From the NCBI GenBank assembly GCA_034440635.1, contig JAOTON010002268.1, forward strand, positions 434,001-498,000: a DNA stretch of 64,000 nucleotides. The letters run 5' to 3'. Origin of the DNA: Lepas anatifera (lineage: Eukaryota > Arthropoda > Thecostraca > Lepadidae). Of this stretch, positions 35,538 to 46,170 are shown piece by piece. Each line of letters opens with the position of its first letter. The stretch's first letter is position 1. Under the pieces are notes generated by a model. The model had not been told where the DNA came from and ran no database searches. It saw only the letters and a list, made by a program, of their open reading frames with translations. The position numbers were made by a program, and so were the translations under genes.

Positions 35538-35640
35538 TAGGGCTGATAATCCCGGGATCGGGATCCCGGGATCCCGGGATTGTATTAATCCCGAATCCCG
35601 GGATTATATATTTCTAAATCCCGGGATCCCGATATTTTCC
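35538..35640. repeat. hAT-X left terminus with ATCCCGGGAT subterminal array
   Basis: After the terminal repeat, the 10-bp palindrome ATCCCGGGAT or close variants occurs five or more times within 100 bp. Such arrays are typical of hAT transposase-binding subterminal regions. Confidence 0.85.
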
Positions 35641-36275
35641 AACACTAAAAATGGCGTGGAAAGCGTCGTTGATAGTAATAAAAATCATTATAGAATCCAA
35701 CAACAGGCTACAGCGTTGTTTTATGCTTAATATTTTACCTACCTGAAATGTTCAAACACAAGCAAAATCCAGGCTCTCCCTTCTGCATGTACGTAGATTG
35801 TACCTGGCATCGCTTCACAGTTCACACCGTGTCAGTTTCTCTGTTCGAGTTCGAGTCTGAAAAGTAAAAAAAGTTTTTTTTGAACGACCCTAACGAGACA
35901 TGCGTCGCGTTCGAAAAGAACCAGACGCATGGCTTTAATATATTACAATTGACCCCTGGGGTGTCACAACTGACCCTGGATGGGGTCAAATGCAACATTT
36001 GAAGTAAGTATTTCAAAGCCAAGTTATGTAGTTATGTACTAGCCAAGTTATGTACTAGCCAAGCAAAGACCAATCAATGTTTTTATTTTGGTTTAGTGCT
36101 ACATCTTCCAGATAGCCAAAATGTCAAGGTTGCTGAAAATATGATGAAAAGTTTTCTAGCACAAAGCGTTGCCCTTCCTGAAGCAGAAAAGTAAGAATCG
36201 CTACAGTTGACCCCGGTCTCCCCTATCAACTTGACAGAAAAAAATAATGCAACGATCTCACTCTAAATTTCACAT

Positions 36276-36847
36276 ATGCTACCAACACAATAATAATAAA
36301 TGGGTTAAGCACTTCACACCGGCACACCAGTAACCAGTCTGACGCGCTTTGACTACACTGTGTCCCGCCTAATCCACGACGGAGCTCTGAGCGCTGACAA
36401 CCGACCACGTCTGAAATGAGAGCATCATGCAGTGCCACGGTACTGGCTGGCGAGGGCTTCTGGTCGGATAGAAAACGATGCTTGATTGGTTTTAGGCTAT
36501 TTCCTGCGTTGTGGCTAGTTAAATTGATGCTGAGGCTATTTAACCGGGATTTCCCGCAACTACTTGCTTTGTTACGTTTTTGCACGATGGAGTAGACGGC
36601 TACTGATGGTAGTTTTTGATTGTCGGTTTGGGACGATGTTTGTGGATTGTCGGTTTGGGACGAGCAATAGAACAAACTTATTATTAACGGGTGGTATTTT
36701 GTTTTATTTTTGTTAGGTGAGTTTTTGTTTATTAAGTTTTAAGCAAGACTTGTCTTTTTACTGGGGGGCAAATTTCCCGGCACGGGGGGGCATTTCGGCC
36801 GACGGGGGGGCCAATTGCCCCCAGTTAACATGTTAAAAAATGGCCTG
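36276..36847 (+). mobile_element. Family D element copy 2 inside hAT-X
   Basis: Matches D copy 1 from ATGCTACCAACACAATAATA to the right end TTAAAAAATGGCCTG (36,847), including GCGCTGACAAC, GGGATTTCCCG and the G-tract/GCATTTCGGCC terminus. The left end is not found. It interrupts the hAT-X transposase relic. Confidence 0.75.
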
Positions 36848-36849
36848 GG

Positions 36850-37246
36850 ACAGATGCATGCTTCCAAAGTAGTTGTAGATGCAGAAGCTATGGACGTTGA
36901 TGATCCTCAGCCAGCACAGTCGCTTCAATCGATGCTCCAACAGGCTCTAGATAAGATAAGAGTTCCAGAGCCAGATCACAGTTCAAGTGCATCCAGGCTA
37001 AGTCTCTCCAATCCTTCGCTTATGACCAAGGTCATTAGGAAAGAGTTGGAAAACCTGCCTGCCTCTGGAAGAAGTGGTATGATAGCTCTGTCCTACAGCT
37101 GACTCAAGCACATAGTCCCTACGAATGTTGAGTCGGAACGTGTGTTTTCAACTGTCGGGAATACCGTCACTAAAGAACGGTAGAGTCTCGGCGACGAAGC
37201 CGTTGATGCCCTTTGCTTCCTCAAGTGCTACTATCGTGGCAGGTGA
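36850..37246 (+). pseudogene. hAT transposase C-terminal relic
   Basis: Transposase of the hAT superfamily, here only the end of the catalytic/dimerisation region. One frame runs from the D element to TGA at 37,244, with two premature stops (37,100-37,102 and 37,181-37,183) and no frameshift. Around them it reads VESERVFSTVGNTVTKER, a stop, then SLGDEAVDALCFLKCYY. This matches the family's hAT-C dimerisation motif (SERVFS..G....K.R..L....V..L.FLK). Upstream, DVDDPQPAQSLQSMLQ is a plausible linker. The N-terminal zinc finger and catalytic core are not seen between the left terminus and the D insertion. It presumably belonged to hAT-X. Confidence 0.8.
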
Positions 37247-37889
37247 CTTGTGTGACCAGGACACAATAGGCCGGGTCACAATAGGTAAATACCTCTATTG
37301 TAATATGACTAGAAATATAACCAAGAAATATATATTGTCAATACCATTCATATGTCTTTAATTGTTTGGGGAGCAAAACGTTTTATTCTGTTTAGTCGTT
37401 AGGTAACGATCAATTCTGATACTCGGGGTTACTGAATGCTGCATAGTAAAAGCAGGGTGAACGAACAATGAAGTGAACCGACTGGTAATGAAAGACAATT
37501 GTCTGGGCTATACAGTGGTACCATTTTTGATTTCATACCTTCGACACCTCTGCTAAGACAGCGTTTTACTTTACGGAAACTGGTCTCACCGCCGTGATCA
37601 TTAGTGATTGAGTCGGGCGGGCTCCAGTGGCATAGGTTCCCCGGATCTCCGCCAGGTGGCAAGCGTCGCGACGCCCGATATTTGGCTAAATTTGTAGGAA
37701 AAACGCTCTTTTCTAATAAGGATCAGAAACAAAACCTTAGCTTCCAACGGTTTCTTATGTAATCGGATCTTGGCTATCACGCCATGCCCAATTCTACTCT
37801 GGGCTACGTGCCGGTCATCGGCCCATTTCAGATTCATACCCTCGTGTCAGTATCTTTTAACCATTACAAGAAGCGCAGAAATCGGTGAC
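37247..37889. other. Unassigned hAT-X interior
   Basis: No gene or known repeat. GATCGGCCCATTTCAGATTCATACC at about 37,815 recurs at about 38,413, showing an internal duplication of this region. Confidence 0.45.
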
Positions 37890-38215
37890 GAATTCAGAAA
37901 GCCCCTTCCAAGAGGGACATTCCCTTAGCACAAGTCTTAAGTACGAACAGTTTCGTATGCAGCAGAAAATGCGCTATCGATTGGTATGCCTTCACATTCA
38001 GTGCATTTTGCCGGAGATCGGCCCATTTTAAGATGCGAAGACCTTTCTACCCGTGCGAGTAGAAATATTTTCGCATTATAAAATGGGCCGATCTCCGGGA
38101 AAATGCACTGAATGTGAAGGCATACCAATCGATAGCACATTTTCTGCTGCATACGAAACTACGCGTAGCTAAGACTTCTGCTAAGGGTATGTCCCTCTTG
38201 GAAGGGGCTTACTAA
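37890..38215. repeat. Long near-perfect palindrome, about 150-bp arms
   Basis: The left arm runs from AAGCCCCTTCCAAGAGGGAC through GAAAATGCGCTATCGATTGG to TTTCTAC; the right arm mirrors it with few mismatches around a GTGCGA centre near 38,060. Transcripts would form a long hairpin. Confidence 0.9.
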
Positions 38216-38779
38216 GCCTCCACCGGCCTAGATTTCTAAGATTTTCGCTGGGCAGCAAGCGCCGCGGTACACACAATTCGGGTTCAATTTGCGGAAAAAT
38301 TGGTCTTCCAAAACTTTCTTTACTGAGAAGCAGGCCTAACACCGTGCTTACGCACAATTTCGTGAGCAACTGGACCTCGGCTTATATCTAACTCGTCGTA
38401 AAGCTGCTGGCAGATCGATGGCCCATTTCAGATTCATACCAGCACAGCAAAAAATCTTAACCGCTCCCGGAATCATATGAGCCAGAAAATAAACTCTTCA
38501 GTCATTCGCTATGAAAATATATCCTGAGAAGAGGTCTGAAGTACGCACAGTTTCATATGAAGGGAACATCGGATGAATTCTGTTATTGTCTACATTGGCA
38601 CATCGTGAACTGCGGTCTTAGGCACATACATATAGATTCGATGCAATGGAAAAAGGCAATCAAACTTAATTAATTCCCCTTCGGATAATTTACACGGAGG
38701 TCATCCCGATAAAAGTTCCAAATGCTTTCATTTCCCACAGCAAGCTTCCAACAGCCAGAACTCGTCAGATTTCTGTTAG
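38216..38779. other. Unassigned hAT-X interior with repeated AAGTACG motifs
   Basis: The word AAGTACG-ACAGTTTC and variants recur near 37,938, 38,540 and 39,188, linked to the palindrome's outer arms. No gene. Confidence 0.45.
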
Positions 38780-39108
38780 GCATAGGCGCAGGGATTTTTT
38801 CCAGGTTGGTGGTGGGGGCAAAAGTTGTAACCAATGGTGGGGCCAAATACGATTCGGTCTATCACTTGATTTGTCGACAGAAAAAGTACGAAATCGGCTC
38901 AAAAGAGCACAAAGAGGGCCCTGCTTGTTACAGAATAGAGTGCTGAAGAGGGCTTAAGAGGGCCCTGTCTGGTATAAAATGCCAAATTTGGCCACAGAGC
39001 ATAGTGCGGGCGAGCCGCACTTCGTGCGGCTCGTGTCCTCAGGAGGACCATTCGGGCCCTCAGGGAGGGGCGGCTGTCCCTGCCGCCCCCCCCTTGGCTA
39101 CGCCCCTA
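38780..39108 (-). mobile_element. Family J hAT-like MITE copy 2
   Basis: Reverse copy: TAGGCGCAGGGATTTTTTCC at left, AGGGCCCTGTC-type block, GCCGCACTTCGTGCGGCTCG hairpin, then CCTTGGCTACGCCCCTA at right. Confidence 0.8.
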
Positions 39109-40202
39109 AACCACTTCACAACTACGGAAAGTAGAAACACAAGTTTCATTAGCTTACTCTGTAAATATATCCTAAAGCTGAACTCTTAAGTACGCGCAGT
39201 TTTCTGTGCAGTCGGTGACTGAAAACCGAAAATATTCTGGTATTATTTTATGGTAAGTGGTTTTACCTTCAGGTCGGCATATTTAAAAAGCAAAGGTTCT
39301 GCCCGCTTATCCGGTCAGCCAGCGATGACCGAAAGCCCCGTAAACCCTGTTGGGTCACACCATAACACCTTGTTACGCTTTATTTGATCCAGCATATAGG
39401 CTATCATCTAATATTCAGTTCTTGGTTTGATCATTTGTATCCGTTCATATATTGACTGACACTCCTGCATGTAACATAGTGCGTACAACGATACATGCCT
39501 GTAAGACACCGGCCTAAAATAGACCACAGGCAATTTTAAAGTAAAATTAACCAGGTTCCCCAAGCACGGAGCCCCTTTAGTTACGCCGGTGGGTACCGAA
39601 CCAACCATTAGCAACTCAAGAAATGTAAAATAGCGAAACACAAGTAAGATAGACACCCGCCGTCCACATCGAGCGGATGAAACGGCTGAGCGGAAGGACA
39701 GAGCGGAGGTACCGGTGGGGAGGGGGTCCACCCGGAGGTATGTGGGGCTCTCCGACCCATCACTGGGGGGAGGGGGACAGCAGGTCCGCAGTGGCGGCTG
39801 AATAACGCTACAGTCCCGGAATGTCAGGCGCACTACCCGATGGGCGGCACGCAGACCCCCTTCCCCCTCCCCTCCCCCCACCGCCAGCCGCCGCGCGGGG
39901 TTGTTGGCGTGTCGGACGGGCGCGCCGGCCCAACAGATCCGACCGCCGGGGCGGGCCACGGCCGCGAGATCGCTTGCGCGTCAAGGTATTGGGGCATTCC
40001 ACGATAAATCGACCAAGCGATAGCACCTAACATGTCAGACTGTGATGAAAAATTATCACATCGGTTTTGCGAGGCGCAGACTATCGCTGTGATATTATTA
40101 GCTGCGCCCGTTTAATGGTTTTTGAATTGTGGCCTCGGGCACTTTTTGGACCCAATGAAAAACCTTACTTTTCCACTTGCCATGTATTAGAGACTAATAA
40201 TT
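39109..40202. other. Unassigned hAT-X interior with a CpG-rich block
   Basis: About 39,650-39,990 is GC- and CpG-rich, with long open frames on both strands that look compositional (183 residues at most, Pro/Arg/Gly-rich, no domain). A promoter-like CpG island is possible but unsupported. Confidence 0.35.
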
Positions 40203-40964
40203 AACATTATATTAATTGTAGATCCCTTGAGTCGTTAAGACCCAAATCAAATATGATGACATCTAAATTTAAGTGGACAAAAACAATCAAACATTACCGT
40301 TTTACCGGTGACCTAGGGTTGGGTTACGCGACTTGGTACTGATTAGAGTTATAAAATGTACTGCTTTTTTGAAAATTATTCAGTGGCTTATCCGTTGTAA
40401 GAATTGGCAGCAGGATTTTTTTATAATTGTTTGATTACATTTTAAATAAGTGATGCAAGAACAATGTATGTATGTACAGTCACTTGCGAAAGTATCGTTC
40501 CGCTGCCGACCCACTAGTTTGGAAGTCACTGTACGCTGTAGCGCTGCGCCGGGCGAGTGGGCGGGAATTGGGCGGGGACAGCTAACATTATATTAATTGT
40601 AGATCCCTTGAGTCGTTAAGACCCAAATCAAATATGATGACATCTAAATTTAAGTTGACAAAAACAATCAAACATTACCGTTTTACCGGTGACCTAGGGT
40701 TGGGTTACGCGACTTGGTACTGATTAGAGTTATAAAATGTACTGTTTTTTTGAAAATTATTCAGTGGCTTATCCGTTGTAAGAATTGGCAGCAGGATTTT
40801 TTTATAATTGTTTGATTACATTTTAAATAAGTGATGCAAGAACAATGTATGTATGTACAGTCACTTGCGAAAGTATCGTTCCGCTGCCGACCCACTAGTT
40901 TGGAAGTCACTGTACGCTGTAGCGCTGCGCCGGGCGAGTGGGCGGGAATTGGGCGGGGACAGCT
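40203..40964. repeat. Tandem duplication of a 381-bp unit
   Basis: Copy 1 (40,203-40,583) and copy 2 (40,584-40,964) align end to end with only about two base differences seen (GTGGAC/GTTGAC and GCTTTTTT/GTTTTTTT). It is very recent or an assembly duplication. Confidence 0.95.
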
Positions 40965-41199
40965 GAGGAGGAGTGGAACTCACACCTCTCAGATATTTCT
41001 CTTTTCCATTGCCATCAGTTTTAAGAACTGGCGTCTCGGTTCGCCTCTCTGTCTCGGACCAGCCCTCGCACCGTTGGTGTTCATTCTTGGTCTTTCATTC
41101 CATGCCTCTGCATCAACCCCTAGCTGATCCTCAGGGTGCTTGCTTTCTCCACCTGTGGTTGCTTTCCCCTCTGGCACTTTCTCTGCATATGCACCAACT

Positions 41200-41425
41200 A
41201 TTTAACTAGGTTGGGGCCCTAGCTCAATTTAGGGGCGCCCCAAAGGTCGGTGTATATTGGGTCTCAGAACATCTCCAGGGGCCATTTAAGCTCTGGTCCC
41301 CAGCTCAGCTCAGGGGCCCTATAACTGTGCAGCGGCCCAGACCAGCCCAGGGGCTACCCAGTTCAACACAGGGAGCTCAAGATTGGCTTAGGGCCCACCT
41401 TAGCTCAGGGGCCCCAGGTAGGATC
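41200..41425. repeat. Degenerate minisatellite L, block 1
   Basis: Repeated AGCTCAGGGGCCC-like units of roughly 25-35 bp, heavily diverged. Similar blocks lie at 45,400-46,170 and 48,690-48,890. Confidence 0.7.
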
Positions 41426-43246
41426 TTAACACGCGCATTGACGGGGGCGGGTACCCGCATCCCGGCTTTTGCGAAGGTAGTATAAAAACGGCGGCGCGTA
41501 GCGCCGCCGTACTTGGCATACCTTTTTCCTCATCATTTTCACAACTTGTTTTCTTCAAAATTGTAAGGTTAGGACATCTCAGGTCAGGTCACCAGTACAG
41601 GTGGAGCGACCTGACCTCAAAAAAGTTTAAGATAGCATAAGCAGGAACAGGATGAACTTATCCGATTGAAACTCGTACCACGCAATGACCCCACTGAGTT
41701 ATCTAAAATATGTTCCGAAATTTTTGATATCGATGACCTAAGGTCAGGTACGAGCCATGACCTCTCCATTGGAAATGCATGGGAAAAATGGTTTTAACTG
41801 AATAACACAGTAATTAATAAAGATAGAGCGTTTATTTAAACTGCATTAGATTTTCCTCGTCATTGCGGTTCTAATGATATGAATTTTGCCCAATTTGAGC
41901 TTGACCTGACCTCAGGCCAGGTCAAATCCTTGATTTGACCTGGCAAGGTCATGTTATATATCATTCGATTTGGCTTGCTGCGAGGATTCATAGAGTTCAA
42001 ATCGTTTTGCTCTATCTCTACTTGTTTAGATGTAATGGCCAAAAAACTTCATTTAAATGTTATCCCTATGACGGCTTGTTTTGTCCTCTAGTGACCCTAA
42101 ATGTGACCTGACAAAAAATGGTTTAAATATTTTCGATGGAGTAGTGGATGGGCCATCCAACGCCTTTTACCGTTTTTCGCTACCTAGCGCAGTTGTCGAG
42201 ATCTTAACCCGCGCCCCACCGGGGGTCCGGCGCCACCTTCGCCCCACCGGGGGCCATCGATGGCCCCTCTCTAACTCCGAAAATATGGGCGTTAGCGCAA
42301 ATCTGCAAAGTGCAATAGAAAGCTCGCGTGAATTCAGTAAGAAATTACTTCACATGTTTTAGTGCTCAGGTCAATGGTTTGACCTCCAGAGGTCAAATTA
42401 GGTCAAGATTGGCTATTTCACTCAAATATGCAATGATTAAGCAAACTGGGCATAACTCTTATGTCATTAGAGCTATTGAGGCCTGGTAAAGTACATTTGA
42501 TAGAAAATTGCCTGTACTTTCTCCGCTATCTGGAACGTAAAGACCTCCCGCCAGTGGTTTGACCTCCAGAGGTCACCTCGTGACCTAATATGACCTGAGG
42601 TCACGAAAGGTAAAAAGTAACCTTGCCGTATATCAAATGAAAGCCAGTGACAAGACAAACACGATGGTGTTTGTTTCACCGCTCTAGCTTAACTAGGTCA
42701 AAAGTTATTGTCAAAATACTGTTTTTGACCTCTGGTGACCTTGGATGACCTTGGAAAAGTCAAAGGGCAAATATGAACCCTGGGATCCGTGAAAGGGTGT
42801 CCAAAAACGCCGTTCTGAGCAGTCAGAGTATTTGCAATCATTTTTGTGACTTTTATATCATGAAACAGCTTTTCCCATGCTTTTCCAATGGGAGAGGTCA
42901 CCTCGTGACCTGACCTCAGGGCACGAAATCGAAAAATCCCGGATATAAACCTTGTAGACCCTGGAGGGGTCATGAAGTGTAGGAAGTTTCAAATCGATCG
43001 ACTTTGAAATGTAGCTCTTACAGAGCTCTAAAGTTGAAGTGAGGTGACCTTGCTTGACCTCGTCTGGTGACCTGACCTTGGGTGACCCGGGGTAAAAAAT
43101 TTCAGGGATGATGGAAAAATGATGCAGTGAGAGGTAGAGCCCTCAACCGCGGTGCTGCGCCTCATCGTTTTTCTGCTATCCCGGAAAAACCTTAGGGGAG
43201 CCATCGATGGCCCCCGTGGGGCGAGGGTTAAGGGCGGGTACCCGCC
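41426..43246 (-). mobile_element. Family B element copy 5, split by A copy 6
   Basis: Starts TTAA (41,426-41,429) then CACGCGCATTGACGGGG and GGCGGCGCGTAGCGCCGCC hairpin, and runs to GTCGAGATC. A copy 6 follows, and GGGCGGGTACCCGCC of B continues at 43,232-43,246. The last part of B, including the right terminus, is missing. Confidence 0.85.
42204..43231 (+). mobile_element. Family A element copy 6 (full length)
   Basis: A 1,028-bp copy bounded by TTAA at 42,204-42,207 and 43,228-43,231, with A termini and palindromes intact. Inserted in B copy 5 at GAGATCTTAA. Confidence 0.9.
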
Positions 43247-45399
43247 TGACTCGCTAATTTGGGGGTTTGTCTAGAAGCCGAGCATTGTCGCCTGCGCTGC
43301 TTTTGTCCTAGAATTAGCGGCTGTTGATGTGTATTTCGATAAATGTTTTGCCATAGGCGGTTCCAGGAGTTCATAATGGGGGTCTACAATGTTTTCCATT
43401 CGAACCTTCCAAAGTGAATATACTGCCTACAGAATGGACGGGAGGGCGAAACATAACCATGCATTGAGCCGATATGTGTGTTATATAATGATAGGTAGCC
43501 ATCGACGTGCTCACGTACCGTAATTAGGGGTGAGGGGGAGTTCACTCACACTCAAGTTCATTTTAGTGTTGTGTCTGCATTGAATGGGGCAGAGCATCGA
43601 AGATATGCATTTAATCCTTACACCAAATGGACACAATCCATCCATAGGTGGATCCAGGAGTGTTCCCCGGGTCGAGCAGAGGTGGATAAACGCGGGGTAA
43701 TTTGAAAAGTAGCCATACCTGAAAGGCGGGGTTGTTTGTCTTACCCTACTTCTTTGCCTCCCTGAATCCACATCTGACATATGTTTGGCATTTGATCATT
43801 TTGTTTGACATAAGAGATATCACACCCTACCTGGCGTATGTATTTCTGCAAAAAAGACGAGCAAAAATCATATAATTCCCCCAAAATTCTGGCCCTTAAA
43901 CTGCCCTTGAATTTTTAATTTCACCTAAATAGAAGATATCACCATGTTCAAGCAATTCCCTTTCAATCCATACCAGTTTCGTGAAAATAGAGCCTAAGAG
44001 ACAAGAGTTACGGATAATCTAAAAAAGGCAGACATTTTGTATATTTTGAAACACTTACCCTCAATTTTCAAAATTTTTGGATTTTCTTTTTTTAATGGAG
44101 ATTAGCGCAAGATGAATCTATTGCAGTGTGAATTTTTAAAATCGGTCGGGTAACTTTTGAAATCTTCGGGGGCAGAATCTGCCCTCTGTTGGAAATATGG
44201 GTAGCCGGAAGCCCGTTGGAAGTAGGGTTAAGTTAGTCATGGGCGGATACAGGATTCATTATCGAGGGGGAGGCACATAGACCAGGTTTGCACCAGCTAA
44301 TGCCGAATCGCAGTGTAGTGTAGTTGAGGACTTGATCAGAGGGTAACCACTCTCCTCTTCTGTTTATTCTGAATTCGCCCTTGATACCTTTGATGCCAGG
44401 AAAAATGTCAAATCGGCAGGTACAATGGAAAAGCCAATGTGCATGGTGCTTTATGTTTGGACTACAGAAATGCATATATGTAATTAACATAGGGTGCCCA
44501 GTTCAAGATGCCGCTTCGAATCCGTAATGAGACATATATATTAACAGAGTAACACACTCTCCACAAGCTTTTTTGTACCCAACATATACCACGCTTATAT
44601 GTCAACGTAGAAGCAATAAGAGTCAAACATAATGCTCTGCCAGGTACGAGGCAGAATTTTAGCCCTTCCCCCATTCAGCAGACATTGCTGTGCAATGACT
44701 AAAACTCAGCCTCATGTTCATCTTGTATAAAATAATCCAGGAAACGATACGTTTGTAAAAATTATGAGCCCGCAGCTAATATCAATGATCCCCCTCATTG
44801 TCATGTTAAAAAATAGTCTGAAATGTAAGAATTCCATAATCCATATCCTTTACACACCAACACACAATGAAATGCTGAAAAAATTCATAGCATCAGACTC
44901 ATCAATGGAAGTAATAATGTGGAATAGTTTAGTTCTTTTCACCGTTAGTGCCCCAGGGGATTCAGAAATTGCTCAAGGAGGGGGCGAACCCTGATGGGGG
45001 CGGCCTCGAAGGAGGCCCAGAATAGCTTTTGGGGGCCCAACCGTGCAGGATGTAAATTTTCGTAAAAACGCATATGCACAAAAACATGTCGGGGAGCAAA
45101 AAAGAAAAGAAAAGTTAAACAACGTTTTGGGGGCGAAATTTCTGAGCATTCTAAACGCTCACAAAACTATGAATTGGCCTTAAACTCCCTGAGGTCCGTT
45201 CAACATTTGATTGAATCTCCAAAAATCCAGGGTTTGGCCGAATTTCAGCTAGGATCACTAAATGGGACCATCACAGATCGCATACAGTATTCTGGAGCCT
45301 GCTTGAATTAAGAGTTTAAGATACAATACTTACCTACTACTCCCAAGCAGGGACGGATGTTGTAGCCACGGAGGGCAGAGACCAAATGAGTCCCGCAAG
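43247..45399. other. Unassigned hAT-X interior with K-type ends
   Basis: K-like ends occur at 43,353 (CATAGGCGGTTCCAGG), 43,650 (CATAGGTGGATCCAGG) and 44,241 (GGGCGGATACAGG) without clear partners. No gene is supported. Confidence 0.45.
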
Positions 45400-46170
45400 C
45401 AAGGCAGGGGCCCAATTGTAGCCACAATATTTCCGGGCCACTTTAGATATTCAGGCGCCAGCACTAATCCTGAAACCCTGGTACTGGATTCATCTGAGAT
45501 TTTCGGGTCCTTTTAACTAGTATGGGGCCTCTCAGCTGATTTTGGACCTTTGAGATAGTTTTGAGCCTCCTGAGAGTAAGTTTTGCAAGTAGTCCCTGAG
45601 CTGTTCTGGGGCCATGAGAGGGTATTGCAAAGGAGCTTACTGGCATGGCCTTAGACTCCACCACGCTGTTTGGGGCCCCCTGAGCTGAGAAGAACCACTA
45701 TGGTGGAATTATTGAGACGGGCACCAGCTGGTCTAGAGCCCCTAAGAGGATCTACTCAAGATGTCTTTGGCTTTATCGTAGGGTTCCTAGCTGGATTGGT
45801 GTATATTGAGCTGGTAAGAACCCCTGAGATGGCATTGGATTTTTAGTTTGTCCAGGCTCTATTGCGCTGATCTAGACCCTACGCTGCTTTGGGGCCTCTA
45901 AGCCCGTTGGGGGCCCAGTGGGTCTGGCCTCCTGAGTTTTTTTACTTGCTCAGCTGATCTGGGGCCCCTGAGCTGGTTCTAAGCCCTTGAGCTTATCTGG
46001 GTCCCTTCTAGATGGTAAGGGCTCCCATGCTTATCTTGAAACCCAGGTTTTGGCACTAGGGCTCCATTAGCCGTCAATGACCCCTCATCTGGTTCGAAAC
46101 CTCTTAACTGTTACGGGCCCCTCGGCTGATCTTATACCCCCTGAGTTGGGGTCGGGCCCCTTGAAAGGGG
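45400..46170. repeat. Degenerate minisatellite L, block 2
   Basis: About 770 bp of diverged GGGGCCCCTGAGCTGATCT-like units (clear examples near 45,665, 45,955 and 46,115). The periodic GGCCC and GAGCTG words make it visible by eye; unit length is irregular, roughly 25-40 bp. Confidence 0.75.

Noticed and set aside
36226..36675. 149-residue minus-strand frame
   Set aside because: Lies within D copy 2, which also occurs at 20,838-21,200 with the frame broken; it is non-coding element sequence.
39408..39959. 183-residue minus-strand frame in a CpG-rich block
   Set aside because: Composition-driven; overlapping long frames exist on the other strand and no domain or splice support is seen.
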